The notes under the pieces are model-generated. The model searched no databases and was not told where the DNA came from. It was given only the letters and a program-made list of their open reading frames with translations. Below are positions 1 to 5,867 of a stretch of DNA of 9,793 nucleotides, piece after piece. The DNA lies in the NCBI GenBank assembly GCA_002332715.1, contig DDBE01000190.1, positions 1 through 9,793 of the forward strand, read 5' to 3'. The stretch comes from Flavobacteriales bacterium UBA2040 (GTDB taxonomy: Bacteria; Bacteroidota; Bacteroidia; Flavobacteriales_D; Crocinitomicaceae). Every line of letters begins with the position of its first letter. Within the stretch, counting starts at the first letter, position 1. The position numbers and the translations under genes are program-made.

Positions 1-310
1 TATCAGCAGGATAACCATTCACCGTGGTCCAACCACTTAAAGTATTAGGGCCATGTGGACCAAATCCATTGTCAATAGCTCCTGTGGTCATAAAAATTCC
101 TGTCCCAACTCCTAAAGTTGTATTCGTAGCATCGAAATGAGCTAACGCATAATATTGTCCATAAAAAGTAGAACTCAGTACATTATAATTCGAACCTAAT
201 AAATCACTTGGTCCTGAACTAATAATTGGGCTAGGATAAGTGTGTGTTATGAGTTGTCCTTTACAAGAAAAAACTTGAGCAAGAAAAAAGATGAATAGGA
301 AGTTATTCAT
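1..310 (-). CDS. Secreted protein, choice-of-anchor L-like N-terminal region (partial, C-terminus off left edge)
   Basis: The start is ATG at 310-308, and 103 codons are visible before the window ends, so the C-terminal part is missing. The protein begins MNNFLFIFFLAQVFSCKGQ, a hydrophobic signal sequence with Cys16. The VFSC stretch is only a poor lipobox, so cleavage could be by signal peptidase I or II. The following region (about residues 26-102) has the pattern SGPSDLLGSNYNVLSSTFYG, then HFDATNTTLGVGTGIFMTTG, then GPHGPNTLSG. This resembles the choice-of-anchor L domain of large surface proteins in Flavobacteria, where a 'GxGIFLTTG' turn is followed by a GPN motif. Such proteins usually end in a type IX secretion or surface-anchoring domain, which cannot be seen here. 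It lies 121 bp downstream of yifB on the same strand and has its own possible promoter. The CDS call is firm. The family name is from memory of the motif, without a database search. Confidence 0.7.
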   Translation of the reverse strand, partial: MNNFLFIFFLAQVFSCKGQLITHTYPSPIISSGPSDLLGSNYNVLSSTFYGQYYALAHFDATNTTLGVGTGIFMTTGAIDNGFGPHGPNTLSGWTTVNGYPAD

Positions 311-431
311 AATTATGGAGCTGCAATAATCCTTTACAAGATAGGAACAAAAATTGGTGCTTTCAAAATTTGTTATTCGTAAAAAGATACAAGTCTACGG
401 CAGTCAATTGAAATTAAATATTATTCTTATT
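311..431 (-). promoter_or_regulatory. Spacer with a possible promoter for the secreted-protein gene
   Basis: Read on the minus strand, this spacer holds TTTG (367-364), a 20-base spacer, then TATCTTGT (343-336). That is a two-mismatch version of the Bacteroidota -7 element TAnnTTTG and would give a leader of about 20 bases before the ATG at 310. A second candidate, TATCTTTT, lies further upstream with a short 15-base spacer to a TTG. No hairpin with a U-tract follows yifB, so readthrough from yifB is also possible. Confidence 0.3.
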
Positions 432-1970
432 CTACCCAGCCCACCCCTCTCTATCCAAACTCCGAAAATTAATCGCCTCCGCTAAATGCTGCGTCTCAAT
501 ATGCTCAGCACCTTCCAAATCCGCTATCGTCCTCGCCACTTTCAATATCCGATCATACGCTCTCGCCGACAATCCCAATCTGTCCATAGCCGTTTTGAGA
601 ATATTACTCCCCGTCTCATTTATTTGACAAAAACTCCGAATATCGGAACTCTCCATTTGTGCGTTGCAATGAATTCCATCACGAGAGGAAAAACGTTTTT
701 CTTGTCGCAGACGGGTTTGAACCACTCTTGCTCGAATTTCCTTGCTGCCCTCTTTTGGCTGATGGTTGGCCAATTCATCAAAGGATACGGGAGTTACTTC
801 AACATGCAAATCAATTCTGTCTAGAAGGGGTCCCGAAATACGGTTGAGGTACTTGTGCACGACTCCTGGACCACACATACAGTCTTTTTCTGGGTGATTG
901 TAATATCCACAAGGACAGGGATTCATAGCAGCGATCAACATAAATCCAGCTGGATAGTCAACAGTGAACTTGGCTCTAGAAATCGTTACTTGTCGATCCT
1001 CCAAAGGTTGGCGCATCACTTCAAGTACAGTCCGTTTGTATTCAGGCAATTCATCCAAGAATAAAACACCGTTGTGCGCAAGAGAAATTTCACCTGGTTG
1101 TGGATATCCACCTCCGCCAACGAGTGCAACATCAGAAATAGTGTGATGCGGTTTACGAAAAGGTCGTTGCGTGACCAATCCTGCTTCTTTGGCAATCTTA
1201 CCGGCTACAGAATGAATTTTCGTCGTTTCAAGCGATTCTTCAATAGACATGGGTGGTAAAATAGTGGGTAAACGCTTTGCTAGCATGGATTTACCCGCTC
1301 CTGGTGGCCCGATCAGAATTACATTATGACCGCCTGAAGCGGCAATCTCAAAAGCTCGTTTGATATTCGTTTGCCCTTTCACATCCCGAAAATCGACGTC
1401 GTTTTCGTTCAATTGATTCTCAAAAGCCTTCAGGATGTCAATTTTAACAGGTTCAATATCAGAATCGTAATTAAAGAAACCGACCACTTCTTTTAAGGTT
1501 TCCATTCCATAAATATCCAAACCATCAACTATCGCAGCTTCCATTGCATTTTCCTTCGGAAGTATAATTCCTTTGAATCCTTCCTTTTTGGCTTGAAGCG
1601 CAATGGGGAGTATTCCTTTCATGGGTTTTAATGCACCATCTAAGGACAATTCTCCAAGAATGATAAACTGATCCAGACGATCGGCTATGATTTGTTCACT
1701 CACTGCCATAACCCCAATCGCTATGGGTAAATCGAAAGTCGAACCTTCTTTTCGTATATCGGCTGGCGCCATGTTGACGGTGATTTCTTTTCCAGGAAAT
1801 TTGAACTCATTGTTTTTAAGTGCCGCTTTTATTCTTTGGTGACTTTCTTTTACTGCACTATCTGGCAATCCAACGAGTATAAAATTTACACCGATAGCCA
1901 AATTGACTTCAATGGTAATGGTTGTTGCGTCTATTCCAAACACGGCGCTTCCGAATGTTTTGACTAACAT
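432..1970 (-). CDS. yifB: YifB/ComM family Mg-chelatase-like AAA+ ATPase
   Basis: This 512-residue protein has the full length and architecture of the YifB/ComM family. An N-terminal Lon-protease-like S5 fold (about 20-141) comes first, then the Mg-chelatase AAA+ core, then the Mg_chelatase_C domain (about 408-508). Visible motifs are Walker A GPPGAGKS (221-228), Walker [11 protein letters not shown] (301-310), sensor-1 region AAMNPCPCG (347-355) and LLDRID (382-387). Cys352, Cys354, Cys364 and Cys366 form a C-x-C...C-x-C cluster that probably binds metal. In naturally competent bacteria, ComM is a hexameric helicase that promotes branch migration of incoming DNA during recombination; a role here in DNA uptake or recombination is inferred. 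The start [15 protein letters not shown] matches the family N-terminus exactly. The gene overlaps the upstream ORF6N gene by 7 bases (ATGTTAG), so translational coupling is likely. No lesion is visible. Confidence 0.95.
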   Translation of the reverse strand: MLVKTFGSAVFGIDATTITIEVNLAIGVNFILVGLPDSAVKESHQRIKAALKNNEFKFPGKEITVNMAPADIRKEGSTFDLPIAIGVMAVSEQIIADRLDQFIILGELSLDGALKPMKGILPIALQAKKEGFKGIILPKENAMEAAIVDGLDIYGMETLKEVVGFFNYDSDIEPVKIDILKAFENQLNENDVDFRDVKGQTNIKRAFEIAASGGHNVILIGPPGAGKSMLAKRLPTILPPMSIEESLETTKIHSVAGKIAKEAGLVTQRPFRKPHHTISDVALVGGGGYPQPGEISLAHNGVLFLDELPEYKRTVLEVMRQPLEDRQVTISRAKFTVDYPAGFMLIAAMNPCPCGYYNHPEKDCMCGPGVVHKYLNRISGPLLDRIDLHVEVTPVSFDELANHQPKEGSKEIRARVVQTRLRQEKRFSSRDGIHCNAQMESSDIRSFCQINETGSNILKTAMDRLGLSARAYDRILKVARTIADLEGAEHIETQHLAEAINFRSLDREGWAG

Positions 1971-2518
1971 GATTTTGTAGGTTTAGTTTTGTATCCAAGA
2001 GGTTTTCTTTCGGTTGTTTGATCTTTCACGAAGCGTTGCAGGTATCGAATGACTCCATCCATTTTATCATCGTGGTGATCCATTCTATCTTTTATTTTGT
2101 CGATTTGTTCAAGGAGATTTTTCTGATCGATTAAAATGTCTCTCATTTTGGTGAAAATTCGAACCAATTGAATATTTACTTGAATTGCTTTGGGGTTATT
2201 TAGAACACTTGAGAGCATCAAAACTCCACCTGCCTGCCGGACAGGCAGATGTTCGGTAAAAGCCATTGGTAATATTCTTGATCCACCCCAATTTGAGGTG
2301 CCAATGTGGCAACTCAAATCATCCAATTCTTTTTGGGTCAATTCAAAGAAAAAGTCAGATGGGAATCTTTCTATGTTTCTTCGAACTTGTCTTTTCAATT
2401 GTTTTGTCTCAACTTGATACAGTTGGGCTAGATCCTTATCGAGCATCACTTTGCACCCGCGAATAAAGTGAATTCGCTTAAGCACGATTTCCTCCTCAAT
2501 ATTTAATTCTGTATTCAT
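1964..2518 (-). CDS. ORF6N domain-containing protein with an in-frame palindromic insertion
   Basis: This is a 184-residue protein. Residues about 8-108 form the ORF6N domain, a putative DNA-binding domain first defined in phage proteins and common on Bacteroidota chromosomes. Its typical pattern is visible: [19 protein letters not shown], then VKRNxxRFPxDFxFxLT-like text ([16 protein letters not shown]), then LPMAFTEH and [11 protein letters not shown]. The conserved run [14 protein letters not shown] is split by seven extra residues, LPVRQAG (91-97), encoded by a palindromic DNA element at 2228-2248. The C-terminal part (about 122-165) is charged and probably coiled-coil, ending in a basic tail, [13 protein letters not shown]. 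It precedes yifB, and its stop codon lies inside the yifB start region, so the two are probably one transcript. The function is unknown; a regulatory or phage-derived DNA-binding role is inferred. Whether the insertion is tolerated cannot be judged from sequence alone, but the frame remains open. Confidence 0.88.
   Translation of the reverse strand: MNTELNIEEEIVLKRIHFIRGCKVMLDKDLAQLYQVETKQLKRQVRRNIERFPSDFFFELTQKELDDLSCHIGTSNWGGSRILPMAFTEHLPVRQAGGVLMLSSVLNNPKAIQVNIQLVRIFTKMRDILIDQKNLLEQIDKIKDRMDHHDDKMDGVIRYLQRFVKDQTTERKPLGYKTKPTKSC
2228..2248. repeat. 21-base palindromic element inserted in frame in the ORF6N gene
   Basis: The core CTGCCTGCCGGACAGGCAG (2230-2248) is an inverted repeat with 7-bp arms (CTGCCTG / CAGGCAG) around a CCGGA centre. 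With two more bases it makes exactly 21 bases, which adds seven codons (LPVRQAG on the minus strand) between the His and Gly codons of a conserved family motif. The length and position fit the insertion of a small mobile palindrome into a pre-existing gene. I recall PVRQAG-like peptides recurring in Bacteroidota proteins, but no search was done. Confidence 0.75.
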
Positions 2519-2551
2519 AAAAGTAACTTTTGGTTTTGTCGTTACTCTAAG

Positions 2552-2698
2552 TTATGTAAATACTTCTTTCATTTCCAAGGGATTAACTTGCGATTTGATA
2601 TAGGATATTAATTTTGTTTTTTGTATTTTATAGTAGGTTTCGTCTCCAGCTACTCCTGCTATAATTTCGACATGTTTTTTGTGGGTAGGTACCGATAG
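2552..2698 (-). pseudogene. Coding-like C-terminal fragment without a start codon
   Basis: A minus-strand frame is open for 48 codons, from just after a TAG inside the palindrome (2699-2701) to TAA at 2552-2554. Its translation includes HVEIIAGVAGDETYYKIQ followed by KTKLISYIKSQVNPLEMKEVFT, which reads like a real globular C-terminus (mixed composition, amphipathic segments). There is no ATG except near the very end (2572), so it cannot be an intact gene. It may be the remnant of a gene whose 5' part was lost before or when the palindromic sequence at 2675-2724 arrived. I do not recognise the family. Chance openness in an AT-rich spacer is a real alternative. Confidence 0.3.
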
Positions 2699-2724
2699 CT
2701 ATCGGCATCGAAGCCCACAAAAAA
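2675..2724. repeat. Nested inverted repeat containing the CCGATAGCTATCGG palindrome
   Basis: An outer perfect 11-bp stem, TTTTTTGTGGG (2675-2685) with CCCACAAAAAA (2714-2724), encloses a 28-base loop. The loop carries the 14-base perfect palindrome CCGATAGCTATCGG (2692-2705). Neither strand has a U-tract after the outer stem, so it is not itself a classic terminator. On the minus strand its left arm is the U-tract of the rpmH terminator plus GTGGG. The inner palindrome looks like one of the short palindromes scattered through Bacteroidota genomes; copy number could not be checked. Confidence 0.7.
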
Positions 2725-2751
2725 AGCCGTTCCAAATAAATGAAACGGCTT
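2719..2751 (-). terminator. Rho-independent terminator of rpmH
   Basis: On the minus strand AAGCCGTT (2751-2744 read as its complement) pairs with AACGGCTT (2731-2724) as an 8-bp stem with a 12-base loop. It is followed at once by a run of seven U residues (2725-2719). It lies 21 bases past the rpmH stop codon and fits as the end of that transcript. Confidence 0.85.
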
Positions 2752-2772
2752 AAACTCGCTAGAGCAAGAAGA

Positions 2773-2934
2773 TTAACGTTTGTGCATACCTTCGTCAGAA
2801 ACACTCAATTTCTTTCTGCCTTTACGACGACGAGCGGCTAAAACACGACGACCATTTTTAGTAGCCATTCTGCTACGGAATCCGTGTTTGTTTCTTCTTT
2901 TTCTTACTGATGGTTGAAACGTTCTCTTACTCAT
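2773..2934 (-). CDS. rpmH: 50S ribosomal protein L34
   Basis: This 53-residue, very basic protein begins [20 protein letters not shown] and continues [20 protein letters not shown], the hallmark sequence of bacterial L34, a small protein of the large ribosomal subunit. The C-terminal extension [13 protein letters not shown] is a little longer than the roughly 45-residue proteobacterial L34 and matches the longer form I know from Bacteroidota. The start at 2934 is the only sensible one. It has its own strong promoter (2974-3003) and a hairpin/U-tract terminator (2719-2751), so it appears to be a single-gene transcript. It is divergent from the ABC transporter. The usual rpmH partners, dnaA or rnpA, are absent here. 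Confidence 0.97.
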   Translation of the reverse strand: MSKRTFQPSVRKRRNKHGFRSRMATKNGRRVLAARRRKGRKKLSVSDEGMHKR

Positions 2935-2973
2935 GATATATATTCTTTATTCTGATGTCTAAATTTCGGATTG

Positions 2974-3003
2974 CAAAGATACTTAATTTTCAAGAAATAC
3001 AAA
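2974..3003 (-). promoter_or_regulatory. Bacteroidota-type promoter for rpmH
   Basis: On the minus strand TTTG (3003-3000), an 18-base spacer and TATCTTTG (2981-2974) match the Bacteroidota consensus of a TTTG -33 box and a TAnnTTTG -7 box. Transcription would start about 30-35 bases upstream of the rpmH ATG. Confidence 0.75.
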
Positions 3004-3051
3004 GAGTTTGAGAAAAAACTTAAAAATTAAAGTCAATCTCTACTTTCCATG

Positions 3052-3059
3052 TAAATTTG
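3052..3059 (+). promoter_or_regulatory. Probable -7 element for the ABC transporter operon
   Basis: TAAATTTG is an exact match to the Bacteroidota -7 consensus TAnnTTTG and lies 16 bases before the ATG at 3076, so the leader would be very short, about 10 bases. No clear TTTG -33 box is found at normal spacing, which lowers confidence. Confidence 0.5.
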
Positions 3060-3075
3060 CACAAAAGTAAGGTAA

Positions 3076-4893
3076 ATGCTTCGACCAAAAAAGAACAAAG
3101 AAAAATCAAAACAAAAACTCTCAAAAGCTAGCATAGCCAAGGCAAAGGGCATCTTCTCCTATCTAAAACCGTACCGAGGAATTTTTATCATTGGTTGGAT
3201 ATTTTTGATCCTTTCTTCTTCAGCAGGATTGTTATTTCCTTATTTAATGGGACAGCTTTTGGGAAAAAGTGGTGAAGTTTCCGATATGTCGAGCGCTGTG
3301 AAGCTAATTTCTCTTGACAATATCAATTCGGTTGCACTTGCCTTATTGTTCCTATTTATTGCACAATCGGTTTTTTCGTTTTTCCGAGTGGTGATCTTTA
3401 CGAATGTGACGGAAAATGCTCTGCGCGATTTACGTCGAGACGCTTTTTCCAAATTGATTTACATGCCGATGGATTTCTTCAACCAGAACAAGGTTGGAGA
3501 ATTAGCCAGTCGAATTTCATCCGATATTACGCAGGTTCAAGAAACACTTAGAACGACAATCGCTGAGTTCTTTAGACAAATCATCATCATTATCGGTTCA
3601 ATCTTCTTCATTTTCTATACTTCGTGGAAATTGGCCTTGATCATGTTGGCAACCGTTCCAGTTATGGCAATCGTTGCCGTCGTATTCGGGCGATTCATTC
3701 GGAAATTATCTAAACAAGCTCAAGATTATACAGCCGAATCGAATACCATAATTGAAGAAGCCTTGATGGGAATTTCAAATGTAAAATCTTTTACCAACGA
3801 AATTTTCACTTTAAATCGTTACAAAAAATCAATCGACCAAATTCGTCAACTCAATGTGAAAAGCGGACTTTGGCGCGGAGCTTTCGTATCTTTCATCATC
3901 TTTTGCATGTTTGGTGCCATCGTTTTCATTATTTGGCAAGGTTTGAAAATGACCCAAGGCGCAAATCCAGATTTAAATTCTGGCGATTTCTTTTCATTCG
4001 TTATGTTCACCGTATTTATGGGAATGTCCGTTGGAAGCATCCCTGACTTGTACGCATCCATTCAAAAATCGATTGGAGCAACAGAAAACCTTATGAATAT
4101 CATCAGTGAAAAAGACGAAAACGAATTATACACTGGTGATCAAAAACCTGTGTTCGATGGAAATGTGAGCTTTGATAAAGTCGCTTTCAATTATCCACAA
4201 AGACCAGACATCAACGTTCTTAGCAACGTTTCCTTTAATGCCATAAAGAATGAAACAATAGCAATCGTTGGACCTTCCGGAGCTGGAAAATCGACCATTG
4301 CTTCTCTCCTGCTTCATTATTACGAAAGCGAAAGAGGAACAATAAGATTGGACGGTATTTCATCAAAAGACATAGAATTGAGTCATTTGCGTGAACAAAT
4401 TGCCGTAGTTCCGCAAGAAGTAATTCTATTCGGAGGAAGTATTCAAGAAAACATTGCCTTTGGAAAACCGGGTGCGACAGATGAAGAAGTCAAATTGGCG
4501 GCTCAAAAAGCGAATGCCACGGAGTTCATCGATAAATTTCCAGATGGGTATTTAACAGAAGTTGGTGACCGTGGAATTCAATTATCGGGTGGACAAAAAC
4601 AACGAATTGCCATAGCTCGGGCTATTTTAAAAGACCCAAAAATTCTAATATTAGATGAAGCGACTTCTGCTTTGGACTCTGAAAATGAAAAATTGGTGCA
4701 GGATGCTTTGAATGAATTGATGAAAGGAAGAACTTCATTTGTGATTGCCCATCGTTTGTCAACCATTAAAAAAGCAGATAAAATTTTGGTATTAAACAAT
4801 GGCATGATTGAAGAAATGGGCTCGCATGATGAGTTAATGAAAAGCACCGGAACGTATGCCAATTTAGTTGGTTTACAGGGAATGGGAAACTAG
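3076..4893 (+). CDS. MsbA-like ABC exporter, fused permease and ATPase
   Basis: This 605-residue half-transporter has an N-terminal ABC type-1 exporter membrane domain and a C-terminal nucleotide-binding domain, and would act as a homodimer in the inner membrane. Membrane segments lie at about 36-56, 86-108, 166-185, 186-206, 270-292 and 305-325. The ATPase motifs are complete: Walker A GPSGAGKST (399-407), Q-loop Gln447, signature LSGGQ (503-507), Walker B ILILDE (523-528), D-loop SALD (531-534) and switch His559. All catalytic residues are intact, so it should hydrolyse ATP. The family exports lipids (lipid A core in MsbA), drugs or peptides; the substrate here cannot be read from sequence. 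The basic N-terminus (KKNKEKSKQK) is cytoplasmic. The start at 3076 suits the promoter element just upstream. The stop is 5 bases before the lipoprotein gene, so the two are co-transcribed. Confidence 0.93.
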   Translation: MLRPKKNKEKSKQKLSKASIAKAKGIFSYLKPYRGIFIIGWIFLILSSSAGLLFPYLMGQLLGKSGEVSDMSSAVKLISLDNINSVALALLFLFIAQSVFSFFRVVIFTNVTENALRDLRRDAFSKLIYMPMDFFNQNKVGELASRISSDITQVQETLRTTIAEFFRQIIIIIGSIFFIFYTSWKLALIMLATVPVMAIVAVVFGRFIRKLSKQAQDYTAESNTIIEEALMGISNVKSFTNEIFTLNRYKKSIDQIRQLNVKSGLWRGAFVSFIIFCMFGAIVFIIWQGLKMTQGANPDLNSGDFFSFVMFTVFMGMSVGSIPDLYASIQKSIGATENLMNIISEKDENELYTGDQKPVFDGNVSFDKVAFNYPQRPDINVLSNVSFNAIKNETIAIVGPSGAGKSTIASLLLHYYESERGTIRLDGISSKDIELSHLREQIAVVPQEVILFGGSIQENIAFGKPGATDEEVKLAAQKANATEFIDKFPDGYLTEVGDRGIQLSGGQKQRIAIARAILKDPKILILDEATSALDSENEKLVQDALNELMKGRTSFVIAHRLSTIKKADKILVLNNGMIEEMGSHDELMKSTGTYANLVGLQGMGN

Positions 4894-4898
4894 GAAAG

Positions 4899-5363
4899 AT
4901 GAAAACAGTATTGATTATTATAATTGCCTTTTTGGCTGTAAGTTGTTCTAATAAAAACACGAAAATCCAAAGTTTGGATTGGATGTCTGGCAAATGGACG
5001 GCCGATGTCAACGAAGGAACCATGACCGAGACGTGGACTCTAAAGAACGATTCTACCTGGGTTGGGGAAAGTATATTCATGAAAGGTGAACAATTACTTT
5101 TTACAGAGAAAATCAGTATTATTTTGAGGAGTGATAAACTCGTTTGTCTTATTTCAGTTTCTGACCAAAATGATGGAAAAGAGGTTGTATTCGTGGAAAG
5201 CGAAAGAACGGATTCGAAAGTTGTTTTTGAGAATAAAGCGCATGATTACCCACAAAAAATCAGTTATGGCAAAAATGGCGAAGACAAAATGCACGCCTTC
5301 GTTTCAGGAAATATGGAAGGTCAATTTCATAAAATCGATTTCGACTTAAAAAGAGTGAAATAA
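4899..5363 (+). CDS. DUF6265-type lipoprotein
   Basis: This is a 154-residue protein with a signal sequence MKTVLIIIIAFLAVSC in which Cys16 sits in a lipobox (LAVSC), so it is probably a periplasmic or outer-membrane lipoprotein. The mature part matches the pattern I know for DUF6265: LDWMSGKWT near the N-terminus (about 27-35), TETWTLKNDSTWVGES in the middle, and VFENKAHDYPQKISY (about 109-123). These domains look like small lipocalin-like beta barrels, with no established function. The ATG follows the ABC transporter stop by 5 bases with GGAAAG between them acting as a ribosome-binding site, so it is the second gene of that operon. Its stop (5361-5363) abuts the ATG of the paiB remnant. No defect is visible. 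Confidence 0.85.
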   Translation: MKTVLIIIIAFLAVSCSNKNTKIQSLDWMSGKWTADVNEGTMTETWTLKNDSTWVGESIFMKGEQLLFTEKISIILRSDKLVCLISVSDQNDGKEVVFVESERTDSKVVFENKAHDYPQKISYGKNGEDKMHAFVSGNMEGQFHKIDFDLKRVK

Positions 5364-5867
5364 ATGTTCGTCCCAAAGAAGTATTTGGAATTTGGAAGGA
5401 CACGTCGCCTTGGCGAATATCCAACACCTTGACATACTAAATTCACAAAAGGCACTCTGCACAATTCGAGGAGCATCTGGTTACATATCTTCGTCGGTTT
5501 ACAGTTATGAAAATGTGCCTACGTGGATTTACGAGGCAGTTCATTTATAAGGAAATCTAAAACGTCTTTCGGAAAATGAAATGGACACGCATTTGACAGA
5601 ATTAGTCGGTTTTTTCGAGAAGAATAGAGAAAACCACTCAAATACGCTGATTTTTCATATAAAATGCTCGAATCTTACAAAACGGAGATTGTTGGATTCC
5701 GTATGAAAGTTTCGAAAATTGAAGCTGCCTTTAAACTTTCTCAAGGCCTAAACGAACAGGATATGAGTGCGATTATTGAGAATTTGAAGAAGTGTCCTAT
5801 GCATGATGATTTGGTCGAAACTAGGTCTAAACCGGTGCCGCCCAAGCCATCAACTCCGCACAAATAA
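5364..5867 (+). pseudogene. Decayed paiB-type FMN-binding negative transcriptional regulator
   Basis: Three frames together spell a PaiB-family protein (split-barrel FMN-binding fold, a negative regulator of degradative enzymes and sporulation in Bacillus). The first frame gives MFVPKKYLEF (5364-5393), the family N-terminus. The next frame, shifted by +1, gives LEGHVALAN (from 5392), GYISSS and VPTWIYEAVHL; about 45 residues normally lie between these two pieces, so an internal deletion is inferred. That frame hits TAA at 5548-5550, where the family has Tyr (HVYGK), then continues as GNLKRLSENEM and LTELVGFFEKN. A one-base loss near 5649 shifts the frame again: restoring one G gives LDFSYKMLESYKTEIVGF, continuing as KVSKIEAAFKLSQGLNEQD. 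The final frame stays open to 5867, but the last 41 bases are antisense to the DUF819 gene, so the original end probably lay before 5827. It is positioned as a third operon gene. The lesions make it very unlikely to be functional. Confidence 0.85.

Noticed and set aside
486..1259. Several plus-strand open frames of 60-112 codons inside yifB
   Set aside because: They lie antisense to a complete, highly conserved gene, have unlikely composition and overlap one another.
2675..2724. Outer stem as a bidirectional terminator
   Set aside because: Each strand has A residues rather than a U-tract after the stem; the real rpmH terminator is the neighbouring hairpin at 2724-2751.
5131..5349. Plus-strand 72-codon frame inside the lipoprotein gene
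   Set aside because: It is a frame shadow of the intact DUF6265-type gene, is rich in Lys and Arg, and has no ribosome-binding site or family pattern.
5664..5867. A separate 67-residue small protein starting MLESYKTEIVGF
   Set aside because: Its sequence is the C-terminal part of the PaiB family and is joined to the upstream remnant by a single-base deletion. It is a fragment, not an independent gene.
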